A DNA stretch of 64,000 nt from Isochrysis galbana (Eukaryota > Haptophyta > Isochrysidales > Isochrysidaceae), in contig CM030932.1 of the NCBI GenBank assembly GCA_018136815.1, positions 4,936,407 through 5,000,406 on the forward strand, read 5' to 3'. A program made the position numbers and the translations under genes. Positions 10,240-21,982 of the stretch are shown piece by piece (within the stretch, counting starts at the first letter, position 1; every line of letters starts with the position of its first letter). The notes below the pieces were generated by a model. That model saw only the letters and a list, made by a program, of their open reading frames with translations, was not told where the DNA came from and ran no database searches.

Positions 10240-11931
10240 TCATGCGGCGGGAGCAGCGCGAGGTTCGGGTGCGGAGTCATCGGACGAGTCGTCCTTCCTA
10301 TTGTCCCTAGTCGATGAACCGACAGGAGCGCAGAAGGGCGCCATCTTCCTCCATGAAGTCCGTTCCGTGGCAAATGCCATAAGCTCGCGCAGGTCAAAAT
10401 GCATGTCATCTGATTCTGCCACTGGGCGACCGAGAAAGTTGAGATCTCCCTGCGTCGTCGTCGTGTACGCCCGGCCGCTGCTCTCACCTCCGTTTTCATA
10501 CAAAGCGTTGCCGTCACCCTCGATGGCCGAACCACAGCCTCCGGAGCTCCGCCTGGCATCTCCATCGACACTCGCGACGTCTGTTGCGTCATCGGCCGGC
10601 GAGTTACCACATCCGTCCTCATTCGAGGGCATGCGGGAGGAGGAGAATCGAGAGGAAATGTCCATGCCCATCGCCGCTGACAGCCTCTCAGACAGACGCT
10701 CTGGCAAGAAGGCAGCGAGTCCCGCGGACAACCGCTCCGTCATGGAGGATCTCCGAGGTATGGCCGGCGTATCCGTTGCCTCGACGAGTTTTGAATCAGG
10801 CTGGCTTATTGTCTCAGCATGTGCAGTGATTATATCTGGTCGTGTCTCCTGCGGCGGCAGAGACTCGGCAATAGAGCTCGATGCCTGGCTAAGAGATCCC
10901 CTCGCCTCGTGGTTTGGCGCATGATATCCTAGTAACTCGCTGCTGACGCCTAGGGTAGACCTATTCGGGATTTCGCCTACTATTGGTGGTGAGCAGTCCG
11001 AGACTGGGCCGCTTCCTGCGCGATTGAGACCTGCCACGGCAAAGCGGTAGGTGGGCTGCACGCCAAGCGGCACGACGTCGGCGATCTGATGGAGAGCTAT
11101 TCTCGCAGACGGATTCGAGTGCGGGTTGTTGCCACAGGTGGTTTCGAGATCGAGGTCAAGGCTGTTGGTCCAGGAAACACCATTGTCAAACGAGATGTGC
11201 AGACGGTAGCCGGTCATCGTAAGGCCCCCGTCGGTTGTGGGAGCCATCCACTCCAGCAAAACCATTCCAGTCTGATCGTACATGCAAGTGAGGCCAACAG
11301 GACGGCTAGGACGATGTAGCTGTGTCAGATGCTGCGACTGGAAGTTGTTCGCTGAAATGCACTTCTCGCAGATGTGACACCAACGCTTCCCCGGAACAGT
11401 CCGGCCGCCTTCGCCACCACAGGCCTTGGCAGCAGAGTGAAAGGTCAATCCAGTCACGGGGTCGACAAACCAAACCACCTTGCGCGACTTGAGGTGGACT
11501 CGGGAGAAAAAGTCGTTGCCCAGCTCCTCTAGGAGGAATGGCTGGCGCTCTGTGTTCGGCCCCTCCGTGTTGAGTGAGAAGTCCAGATGAGGTTCGAGAC
11601 GTCCCGTGCTCGCCGAGATGAGTAGCCAGTCGTCCCTGTCGACTGTGTTGGGGTGTTGTGCGTCATTGTGCGCTAAGCCAAAGACAGTCCGGTCGTCGAT
11701 TGAGGCGAGTCTCCATAGCCCTTGATGGTAGCAGATGTGGAGGCCGTGGAGTCCGGCGGGCCAGTTCGTCCGGTCGCTCTCGTTCGGTAGCTTGATGTAG
11801 TGCGGCCGTCCGTTGAGGTGCGGCCTGCCCAGGTCCCTTGCCCAGTCGCCATTGATGAATGCGAGGTGAAGTGGCGCAGCGCGCGCGCGCAGCACCCCGT
11901 ACCGCCCATACTCAGCACGCGGGACCATCAT
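10240..11931 (-). CDS. FN3-domain protein with zinc-finger-like motif
   Basis: A single uninterrupted 563-codon ORF, far longer than chance on a strand with varied composition. Residues ~30-115 contain NGRPHYIKLP and WRLASIDD, like the NGR-x-Y modules common in protist proteins. Residues ~187-207 have C-x2-C-x13-H-x4-H spacing (WCHICEKC then HLTQLH), a C2H2-like finger. Residues ~210-330 form a fibronectin type III fold, with VLLEWMAP, GYRLHIS and YRFAVAGLNRAGSGPVS in the usual order. The C-terminal 230 residues are Ser/Glu-rich and probably disordered. No signal peptide or membrane segment is evident. FN3 domains usually mediate protein interactions; the specific function is unknown. The start is one of two adjacent ATGs (11931/11928), and an upstream exon cannot be excluded. 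Confidence 0.8.
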   Translation of the reverse strand: MMVPRAEYGRYGVLRARAAPLHLAFINGDWARDLGRPHLNGRPHYIKLPNESDRTNWPAGLHGLHICYHQGLWRLASIDDRTVFGLAHNDAQHPNTVDRDDWLLISASTGRLEPHLDFSLNTEGPNTERQPFLLEELGNDFFSRVHLKSRKVVWFVDPVTGLTFHSAAKACGGEGGRTVPGKRWCHICEKCISANNFQSQHLTQLHRPSRPVGLTCMYDQTGMVLLEWMAPTTDGGLTMTGYRLHISFDNGVSWTNSLDLDLETTCGNNPHSNPSARIALHQIADVVPLGVQPTYRFAVAGLNRAGSGPVSDCSPPIVGEIPNRSTLGVSSELLGYHAPNHEARGSLSQASSSIAESLPPQETRPDIITAHAETISQPDSKLVEATDTPAIPRRSSMTERLSAGLAAFLPERLSERLSAAMGMDISSRFSSSRMPSNEDGCGNSPADDATDVASVDGDARRSSGGCGSAIEGDGNALYENGGESSGRAYTTTTQGDLNFLGRPVAESDDMHFDLRELMAFATERTSWRKMAPFCAPVGSSTRDNRKDDSSDDSAPEPRAAPAA

Positions 11932-12984
11932 GCGTGGGGCGTAGCGGCGGCGCTACGAGTCGTGCTCCGCCTGCTCTGCGCACGCACGGAGCACCCTTTG
12001 ACGACGAATGCACCAGTGTGCTGCAATCCGCGAAGTGGGAGGGCGGGGTGGGGGAGAAGAGGTGTGTGTGGGGGGGTGTTGGAGTGGCTCTCTCGCCGCC
12101 GCCCGTCGCAACGCGTTGCCGGCGTCCCTGGGGTGCCAAGTCCGTCTCTCTCTCTCTCCCACCCTCTCTCTCTCTCTCTCAGTCAGAGTCTTTCTCTCTG
12201 TTTCTACCCCCCACAAAACCTCTGTGGGGAGGTGGTGTACAATAGAGAAAGCGACGGTGAGAGAGGGAGAGAAAGAGGGGGGGGGGGGGGGTCGTGAGGC
12301 TGCCGGCGCGCGGGGCGCCGGGGGGGGGGGGAAAGGCGAGCGCCCCCTCCCCCCCCCGCGCGGCGGGAAGCGAGGAGAGAGAAGGGGGAAAGGGGGGACA
12401 GGGGCCCGCCTCGTTTTGGCTGATCAGCCGAGAACGCATCTCCCTCCGCGCGCGTCGGCCCTTCCCCCCCTCCCCCCCGCGCGTGGGCGCGGGGGGCTCC
12501 GCGGCCGCCCCATTCATAGAGACCAAGGACATAGAGGCGCGGGCCGGTAGGAGCCTCTCCTATTCCTACTGGCTAGCCTGTCTATGGAACTATGAAGACT
12601 CAACTAGGCGCCGAGTCGCGGCGTGCACCTCCTCCTCTCCTCCTCGAGGGGGTGGAGTGGGCTGCAAAGTACGCTGTGGGCCAAGCCAAGGCAGCAACAA
12701 AGTGCTCCGGCCTCCGTTGGAATCCCGGCGGCGGCGGTGTGCGGCTAGCCACTATACACTAGACCCACTAGCTACCGCAGCCATCGCATGAAAGAGAGGT
12801 CGAGTTCGACTCCAGACGGCACGCCGAAGAGAGCGTGGATCCTAGTCTCAGTGAGCCATTTCGAATCTTTCGCGTCCTTTATCTTTTTGCTAGCTTGCAG
12901 GGCGGCGCACCGTCGCATCCTCGCACAAGCTGATTTTTATTTATTCTGCTCGTTGAGATTCAATTTCAATTTGTGTTTCTTTAA
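11932..12984. other. Low-complexity, gene-free stretch
   Basis: It contains (CT)n runs at about 12145-12200, poly-G near 12280-12335 and GC-rich direct repeats. ORFs on both strands are compositional. I see no gene. Confidence 0.55.
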
Positions 12985-13110
12985 TCTAACTGAGCATTAG
13001 TACCTAGTACCACTACTCTCACTAGCCCGGTACTAACACGACAACCCTCAGCGCACCTGCCCGTACACCTTGGTAGGGCGGTCAAACAGGGCTTTTAACT
13101 TCTAAGGGTG
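12985..13110. repeat. Dispersed repeat, inverted copy at 26150-26235
   Basis: The block with CTAGCCCGGTACTAACACGA and the following CCTCAGCGCACC recurs in reverse complement near 26150-26235. The adjacent GGGCGGTCAAACAGGGCTTT motif recurs at about 25357-25385 and inverted at about 18637. From 13110 to 14420 I see no gene. Confidence 0.7.
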
Positions 13111-14452
13111 AAAATTCACTAAGTCAAGATTGAGGTTTTATCCCGAGATCTTAGGCTTAGGATATGCTACTGGAAATGGGTATATTAGGCAGAATCTAAT
13201 GAGAAATATGCACATTTTCGACGCCATTCAACACACAGACCCCAAAACGTTTTCGCGCTCGTGCGAAATCGACGTCGACCACAAAAGTGCACCACAGGTC
13301 GCGCTGTGCGACGCGCGCCTGCGTTCCCCGGGCACGGTTACCCCCGGGCAGGCAGTACAAAACCCTGCGCGGGCGCACCGCGTCGCCTGCGCCCTCCACC
13401 TCGCCCCTGCTGGCATCTACTGCCAGCCCCTCGCGCGTATGCAGTGCGCGGCAGGCCGCGAAGCGTCAAAATGACGGTGCTGCGCATGATGGGCTGCCCC
13501 ATCACGCGCGGCACCGCCTCAGCATGGTGGGAGCGGGTGCCTGCTGGCCTCCTGGCCGCGCAGACCCTCGCCAGAGCGGCCACAGGCCGCGTGCGAGGCC
13601 ACTGGCGAGGCCAGCGACCATCGCTGCGGCCGCCATCGCGCGCCGCCGCAGGAGAAAAAGATCAACTTGATTATAGTTTTGCCAAATTATAACCTTAGTA
13701 ATTCTAATTTTAGTCTTCATTTCACCAGTCCAAGACACATATGAGCACAATACATGACCATCAGCATGCCCAAATGCCAATGTTTCGGTAGCCAATCAGT
13801 CTTACCATATGAGATTGTCGAATCATCGAGAGAAAAGGAGGGGTTGTCTCTCGAAATCGAACGTGAGACGCTCGAAAACACGAGGCTGTCCGTCAATTCA
13901 GCACGTCAATGCGAAAACAAAACTACTTTTTGTGCTCCATGTTGGGATGTTGTGCTATAAAAACGGGAGAACTATTGACTGGCCCGTGCTTGGCGGGCAC
14001 GACCTGTGTGTCTCCGAACGTGAATGGCCTTGGAGGTCATCCGTGTGTACAAAAAATTCCAAAAGTTGGCTCGAGATGAGCGCAAAGCAGCCGGTGTCCA
14101 ATCGTGATTCACGACACGATTGCCCACAGAAATCGATCGATCGATCGCAACCATCACGCCTGAAGCTTTCAGGCCGGTGCTTGGCTAGATTACATATTGA
14201 ATCTACTAGTAGCCAAAAGAACGGGCGGTGTAGAGCTCGAAATTCGCCCTTCTGCCCAATTTTCGAGCCCTCCGTGCGGAGAAAAATTCTCCCTTTAGAC
14301 GTCAAACAAAAAGCTATCAATTCCATAGTACTGTTCGGCCGCGCGCATCGCGCCGTCGCAGATCACGCTGCAGGCTAGCTTAAATTACATTTCTAGATTG
14401 CTACCAGCCCTATGATGCACGTGAAAATACGAGGAGCCGACGAAAACATAGA

Positions 14453-14503
14453 GAGAACACCTGCCGCCGATGCTCTGGTTGAGCATTGGCGGCAGGTGTT
14501 CTC
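14453..14503. other. Near-perfect 51-nt hairpin
   Basis: GAGAACACCTGCCGCC (14453-14468) pairs with GGCGGCAGGTGTTCTC (14488-14503). Inside it, GATGCTC pairs with GAGCATT using one G-T wobble, leaving a 5-nt loop. The stem totals 23 bp without a bulge. It lies in sequence with no gene call. It could be the remnant of a transposon end or a small-RNA precursor; nothing decides between them. Confidence 0.6.
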
Positions 14504-14587
14504 CCTGCCTCACAGCGTCGAAAGACGAGTCGGGAACCTGACGTTTGGGGCGGTGCGAGTCAGGCGGGCCTGTGGGGAGAGGAATGA

Positions 14588-14660
14588 GGTGTCGTTCCGT
14601 CAATTGTGGGACATCAGTCGAATTGAGCTATCAAATGTCCATATACAAATCTACCATATG
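14588..14660 (+). repeat. Dispersed repeat, copies at 49903 and 52396
   Basis: A block starting GTGTCGTTCCGTCAATTGTG and running to the AAATGTCCA motif occurs nearly unchanged here, at 49903-49957 and at 52396-52470. At 14545-14585 and at 49500-49890 it directly follows retroposon-family sequence, so the two were probably copied together. Confidence 0.75.
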
Positions 14661-14879
14661 ATCTATTTTTGGCGACAGATTGACGAACCAGTGCCCCGTG
14701 CGTGCGCACAGCAGCTTGTTTCTCTGCGGTTCCCAATTACGTAAACGTGCAGTATAAGAGAGATCTCCAACGGGAAGACTGGGGGCCGCGCTGCGGCCTC
14801 CCTGTGATAAACTGCAGAGGGGGGGGTGGGGGGGGGGTGAAATGCAGAAGGGGGGGGAATCTGAACGCGAGGGGCCCAG

Positions 14880-15109
14880 TTCTGTTACCTGCATTTCTTA
14901 CCTTAAACGCGTGGACAATTATTGTAACGGTAAAAATAAAACTCAAATCCTCGAATTTCGAGACGAAAATCGGCGAACCATGACTTGAGCCCAGGGAGAA
15001 TCCGAATCCGCACGCCTTGCATGACCACGACGAACATAGAAGACGGTATATAACGAAGAAGGCTCGTACTCATGCCGAAATATTCATGCCAAAAGGCCTG
15101 AATACAACA
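14880..15109 (-). mobile_element. LTR fragment of the chromovirus family, plus Copia LTR edge
   Basis: Read on the minus strand from 15109, it starts TGTTGTATTC. It tracks the LTR at 62562 through a GCATGAATATT block, a GATTCGGATTC block and a GTCTCGAAATT block. No polypurine tract precedes it, so it is a solo or broken LTR. Just outside, at 15127-15152, a minus-strand TGTCACGGATG edge followed by CCCTCCGTCCTCTCC matches the putative Copia LTR start at 38810. From 15160 to 16040 I see no gene. Confidence 0.65.
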
Positions 15110-16043
15110 AATACAGGAGAGGCTCTGGAGAGGACGGAGGGACATCCGTGACACTACTATATAAGACGAGAGAAGTGCGACGTGCCTAAGAGAAAGAGAG
15201 AGATACGAAGAGGTCGAAAATTAAACTCGATTGCCCCCAAAAGCAGGTAAAGAAACTACGCGGGGGAGATAGCAAATTAAACCTATTTGTGAGTTTGTGA
15301 GGGCGCCTTGGACGAAGAAAGGTGGGGAAACTTTCCTTCTCTTCGAGAGAAGCGTGCCCATGGCCATAGCGCGCGCCTTCACCTGCTCTCAGAGGTCCTG
15401 AGGGGGCTCCCAGAGGGTCAACCAGGCAGCTCAGGGGGCGGTGGAGGCTAGGGCTCAGCCCCTGGCCTACCTGCATCCGGCCTCTCCATCGCGTGCCTCG
15501 ATGGCCTGGGGTGCCCCCCACAATCCTCTATCTGCCTGGTGACCAGGAGGAGGGGGGGGGGGGGGAAGGTCAGTGCGAGTGCAGGCCCACGCGGGCCTTG
15601 GGAGTGCGAGTGCCTCGACCCGCGCCCACTGGGGGTCTATGTCAGGATGTTGAATGCTCACCCCATGCCAGGAGGTTGGGCCTGCGAGTGACTGACGGCC
15701 CCCCCCCGGAGGGGAGTTAGTGCGTTAGTGCCCGATGAAGAGAGCGCAGAGCGCCCCCATTGGACCCCACTTATAAAAGTATGTTGTTTTTTGTGTGAAA
15801 ACAATAGACAATAGCCCTAGCTATATGCATATATGAACAACTATCATAGCGGCGACCCGCAGGGTAATCCTTATTACTATGGTAACGCATGGGTGTGGGT
15901 TGCGAGGCGGCCTTAGGCTAGGGTCGCAGGTAAGGCGTCGAGGATGGTTTCAGTCTCAGTCGTCATGAGGCCACCATTTTCCATTCACCAATGTGAGTTC
16001 CCGTATTGCCCATAAGGCATGGTCTCGCCTTAGTCTCCATCGC

Positions 16044-17518
<1,475 letters not shown>

Positions 17519-17744
17519 GGCGCGGCTCTCTCCTGCGCGCGCTCCGCGTGAGAGGAGGCACCACTCCGTGTTTTCCTAACGCTGAGGACTCCCCTAACTA
17601 ATCTTTCTCTCCGCCGTCGAGCGGGAGAGAGAGCGAGAGGATTTCCCCCTCCGCCCGACTGCCCCTCCTCCCCGAGATTCTCTTCGCCTCTCTCTGGCGG
17701 ACGAAGCGGAGGTTTCGCTTCGATCGATTCCTTTGTGTTTTTTT

Positions 17745-18285
17745 GTTGCGACCGCGCTCACAGCCTCGACTTATCCTGTGAACAGGTGCTGGACTTGCCT
17801 ACTTTTCGGTGAGCGGAGCTCTCGCTCCGCCCACCCCCTTCTCCACGCTCTCTCTCCCCTCTCCTGCGGCAGGCCTCCAGCTGCCCATTGGCGATCCCTG
17901 GAGGCTCATGGAGGCCAGCTCAGGGGGTAGAGGAGGCTCGGGCTCGGGCTGGGCCATGGCCTCCCCTGCCTCTCCCTCGCTGGCGCTCCTGAGCCTCAAG
18001 GGCCCCCACGCTGCACCTGTCTGCCTGTCGAACAGGGGGGGGAGGAGGGGTTGGAGCAATGGGCTGGCCACGCCGGGCCAGGACCAGGACGAGCGAACCA
18101 GGCGAGTCTGTGGTCTGTGGGGAAGAGAGTGGGTCAGCAGGGCAGTCTCCTCGTCTCCTCCTGGCAAGCCATCAGGCATGCCAGGAGAATGGGAGGTTCC
18201 TCCCCCATGGCAGGGGAGGAGTGGAGAGAGGGGGGGGGGCTCGTGTCCCCCCATGGGCCAACCAAGTATACACTTAGTTGGAAGA
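17745..18285 (-). mobile_element. Retroposon family copy
   Basis: The hairpin-bearing 5' end lies near 18250-18285 (minus orientation) and the copy extends to the GGTGAGCGGAGCTCTCGCTC block near 17808 and a little beyond. The ORFs on both strands are shared by all copies, differ in frame and are not evidence of protein. Confidence 0.8.
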
Positions 18286-18439
18286 GTCGTCAAATAACAA
18301 TTATAGTAATTAGTAATAGTAATTATAACGTGTAACGTGTAACGTGCATACATGATATATGCATATGCGGGGCCCGCACCGAGTGGGGGGAGGGGGGGTC
18401 GAACATCCTAGTAATTATGTAATTATAATGTGCATTTAT

Positions 18440-18805
18440 GCGGGGGTATAATTTCTCCCGTATTCAGGTGGTGCACCGGGACTTTTGATGGCCCGCACCT
18501 TACACCTTATTTGATGGCGGGCGGGGAAGGGCCGGGGGAGTGGGCGAGTGGGGGTGTAGAATGTATGCTGCGTGTAGGTAGTGGTTCCATGCGCCGCGAG
18601 TGCGGTAAGAATATTATGAAGCTTAGTACTCTAGTTGAAAAGCCCTGTTTGATCTAAGCCCTTTACCCCTATCCCCCTAGTAGCGCACGGGGGGAGTCGC
18701 TTGATGGGGGGTGAGAAAGGGCAGGGGGAGTGGGTGTGTAGATGCAGACTTCTTGCTTGCGTGAGAGTAGCGGGTCCAGAGTCACGTGCGCGGCGAGAAT
18801 ATTGT
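18440..18805 (+). mobile_element. Two adjacent retroposon 3'-end fragments
   Basis: Two 3' portions in plus orientation follow each other, at about 18440-18625 and 18637-18805. They end in CGGTAAGAATATTATGAAG and CGGCGAGAATATTG, the family's terminal motif. Confidence 0.65.
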
Positions 18806-18942
18806 ATGATTGAATGATGCGAGAAGCACAGAGCCCACCACACTGATGCCGCGGCCAACCATCATTAAATCAGCGCTCGTGGGCGTGCAAGAGTTTCGAG
18901 CGAAAGTATCAACATGCAATAGACCTCCAACTGACCGCACTC

Positions 18943-20016
18943 TCATCCTGATCCATGGAACAGCTCCTTGCCAAGTCTCGCCCAGCCCGGGAAGGTCCGC
19001 ACTTTGAACCCCGTGGTTTCGCAGGCCAGTGCGAATGGCGACCCAGCTTTGGCGTACGCTGTTGTGACCAAACCCTCATGCAGGGAAGCCTAGACAAACA
19101 GGGCAAGCACATGTTGAGTGGGCTCAAACGCGCTCGCACTGTGGGAAGCGAAACTTGGCAACGCGCAAATTGACACGAGTATTGAGCGACAAGTGAGTCC
19201 AACAACATCATGGCGGCGGTTTGCTCATGCCGTACTAGCGAATGCGTGTGCATGCAGTACGGGAGGCCAGCGTACCATGTCACAAATAGAAGAGCCAATC
19301 AGCACGACTTTTGCTCCTGAAGCTCCTGTGGTTAGGGCGCGCCGCATGGATCGAGCCTTGTCATGGCCATACTCTGAGTCGTCCTTAAAGCACGGCTTCC
19401 ATTTGCCGTAGTGATCAACGGCAACATCATTCGCAAACACTTCTATGTGCCCTAACCCAGTGGTGCGGAGGAATTGTCGGACAACGTCTTTGAAGCCTCG
19501 GGTGCAGATCGAGACATCAGCGCGGCGTATGCAGCATTGCTCGCAGAAGTTAACAAATTCCTCTTGGAGACGAGTTCCTTTGTTCTGGAGCGTCTCCAGT
19601 AACTCTGAGAACGACATTGAGAGAGTTTGCAGTGCTGCCCGACGCCTCTCCAACGAAGTTCGTCCAGCCAGGTCCCCTGCTTCCAGAGCACCAGCCTTGG
19701 TGGCGTCTAGCAGTAGCTCCTCTGTATCTTCAACTGTAAAGGCCAGACCTTCGACTTCAATGAAGATCGCTAGAGGTGAATTAGCCGCTGGCAAGGTCGT
19801 GAGGTCCATCGTCATGTCGGCGGTGCGCATGCGACGCAGCGCTGCGTTCTTCTGGCTTCCTTGCTCCTGCTGCGCTCGCTCGAGCAGAGCCTGCACTTTG
19901 TCTCCGAGCGCAGCAAGCTGGTCGGAAATGTGCTTCTGATCGGCCTGACTCATCCCATAGTCGCTCGCGGTGCGTTGTGCGGCGTTGGCGGCGGGCGGCG
20001 CGAGAGGCTCCGCCAT
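18943..20016 (-). CDS. HAD-fold phosphatase-like protein lacking catalytic Asp, two exons
   Basis: Exons 20016-19276 and 19089-18943 (phase 0, GT-AG) give 295 aa. The C-terminal two thirds follow the HAD phosphatase layout of the phosphoserine-phosphatase/MtnX type: VEDTEELLLDATKAGALEAG, FKDVVRQFL, IEVFANDVAVDHYGKWK, the Lys-containing GHDKA, and VVLIG before motif IV. Motif I, normally D-x-D-G, reads FIEVEG (E87, E89), and motif IV, normally GDGxxD, reads GSSICD (D246 kept). The nucleophile is therefore replaced, which predicts a non-catalytic or altered protein. Residues 20-65 look helical/coiled. The start at 20016 is the first ATG of the open frame. It is divergent from the ankyrin gene. 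Confidence 0.85.
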
Positions 20017-20212
20017 GCGAGAGGGAGCCGTTGCCGCTCGGCGCCGACGGACGTCCCCGCTGGGCAGCACGCACCACTCTTTGGGAATCGGAGAGTAACC
20101 CTTCCTCGAGAGGTTCCCCCGGCGCGCGAGCTTGCGCCTCTCCCTCCGCTCTTCTCCCTCCTGTCTCAGCCGGCCTTCTCTCTTCCCTCCGCCCGTTTAC
20201 TAAGCTAAACAG

Positions 20213-20950
20213 GGCGAGCACGTTTTGTATGAGGACATTCGCCCCAATTGGCTGCGTCAGTGCCGTGGGGTGCGCCGCCTCGAGCTCGTCGACGACGAGA
20301 TCAGCCTCGTAGAGCTGTGCCTCGTGATGAAGATGAAGTGGTTGCGCGAGCGTTCACACGTCACCCTCAGACGCCTGCAAGGGGACGGGCGCAAGCCGCC
20401 GGTGCCTACATGTGAAACACAGGAACAGTGTTTTTTTTCGGAGGCCCAAAACATATGTTTTTCGCTGTTTTATTTCGGGCGGCCCCCCTACCCCGCACAT
20501 CTGTTTTTTACACTGTTTTTTTTCGACGGCAAAAAACATACTGTTTTTTCTGTTTTATTTCTAAGTTTGGCTGTGTTTCACATGTAGGCGCCGGTGCCAC
20601 TGACGGGGGTCAGCTCCCTCTGCATCCTGCACCCGAAGGAGGGCATTGGGAGTCTCGCGGAGCACCTCTCACCCGACGCGGGTCTGCGGCTCGCATTCGA
20701 GAGCGGCAACCTCCTCCTCTGCGACAAGGACAAGGCGATCGCCCGAGGGGCCTCGGTGAGTCGCGCCCTCCGACTCGTCAGGAGGACTGGGGCGACATCG
20801 CCGCACAGCTACTCACCCCTCCCGAGAACCCGTTGGAGATCGCGTGCCGGGCGGGGGACCTCGAGCTCATCCGCAAATTGCTCCGCAGCATGAACCCTTC
20901 CGCCTACTTCCACGACGGCCGCTCTCGCCGCCGTCCTCGCCCTCGTCCAA
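20213..20950 (+). pseudogene. Gene fragment with ankyrin repeat, disrupted by a MITE
   Basis: An exon begins after the AAACAG acceptor at 20212 (GEHVLYEDIRPNWLRQ) and reads to KPPV, where a 184-bp MITE interrupts it. Leaving out the MITE and one target copy, the frame continues PLTGVSSLCILHPKEG to ARGAS at 20755. A 26-nt GTGAGT...CAG segment (20756-20781) then separates it from EDWGDIAAQLL and an ankyrin-type repeat, NPLEIACRAGDLELIRKLLR. The coding part fades out beyond 20950, and a LINE 5' fragment follows. No upstream ATG exon was found. I do not recognise the N-terminal region. Either an extremely short intron or a frameshift must be assumed. Confidence 0.6.
20405..20588. mobile_element. 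184-bp MITE inside an exon, 8-bp target duplication
   Basis: Perfect 18-bp terminal inverted repeats, CCTACATGTGAAACACAG and CTGTGTTTCACATGTAGG. The octamer CGCCGGTG flanks both sides (20397-20404 and 20589-20596). The interior is rich in CTGTTTTT and short AAAACA-type repeats. Related single ends with TTTCACATGTAGG occur at about 25262-25274 and 34658-34671. Confidence 0.9.
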
Positions 20951-21149
20951 GCCCGCCTGCCCGCCTTCCTCTGCTGACGGGCTTCAGCCGGTCAGCACCT
21001 CCGAAGTCGTCTCCTCCGCCGCGCCTGCCGCCGGCCTTGCTCCTTCCTCATTGCCCTCAGGCCCTATGGGCCATTCCAATTCGTCACAAAGACGGGCATT
21101 TGATATGGACGGGGGGCCAGCATGGCGACATGGCTGCTATGGCTATGGC

Positions 21150-21400
21150 TATGGCTATGGCTGGTGTGGCCGGCGGGGCCACAGGCCACACAGGCCGTGT
21201 GGCACGACGAGGATCGCGCTCACCTGCTCGGCCTCCGCTGGGGGACGCGGTCGCTTCGCCAGTGACTGCTGGATGGGCACTGTGGGGGCTCCCACGGCGG
21301 CACGGCGGGGGGGGCGAAGTAGAAGTAGAGGTGGCGGGCGCCCCGCCCGGCGCGCTCCATGTCCATGGCAACTGACTGTGAAGTTAGGTGGCAAGGGGAG
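21150..21400 (-). mobile_element. LINE 5'-end remnant
   Basis: Reading leftwards from 21400, a hairpin-like AACT...AGTT segment precedes GCCATGGACATGGAGCGCGC. The following ~150 bp track 45304-45460, including GGCGAAGCGACCGCGTCC and GGCCGAGCAGGTGAGCGCGA. The frame is broken. An (ATGGCT)n run sits at about 21130-21165. From 21400 to 21980 I see no gene. Confidence 0.7.
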
Positions 21401-21982
21401 GGGAGGGTGAGTGGGGGAAGTAATGTGGTGTGCAACCAGCAGCGCACGCCGCGAGCGCGGCCATAGAATATCAAGAGATCATTTTTTTAGATACCCTCGC
21501 ATCACTGGACTTGCACACACGATGAGACGAAAACGCAAGATGTGACCATCTAAGACAGCCCGCGTACGAAACACGATGGAAAGCCTGTTGATTTGGCCTA
21601 GCGCAACGGAAAGAGCAGCGCAAGCGCGCATCAGAAGCCTGAAGGCAAAGTGGCAGCGAGCGCTCGAGTGCGAGCTACGGCTCGAGAGCAGTTGAGCCCC
21701 GAGGGATGCATCAAATGTAGAACGGTCACAAGAAGCATAAGAGGCAAGAAACGGCCGCCGGTGCGCCTCGCCCCCTCCCTGCCGTGCACTAATACAACAA
21801 CAGCACAGCAGATCGACCACCAATTAGCTCTACCTCCCATGCATCAGATGTGATCACCTCAAGTCGAGGCCACCATGGCCGGGCCACCCAGACCGCAGAA
21901 TTTGATTGGACAAGCAGGATCGACGCGCTGTGCAGATCACGGTGTCCCCGCGGCAAGAATCAGAGAAATATGATCGGCCAGA

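Noticed and set aside
17809-18353. ORFs of ~160-180 codons shared by the retroposon copies
   Set aside because: Different copies keep different frames and carry indels that are not multiples of three; both strands are open because of GC-rich composition.
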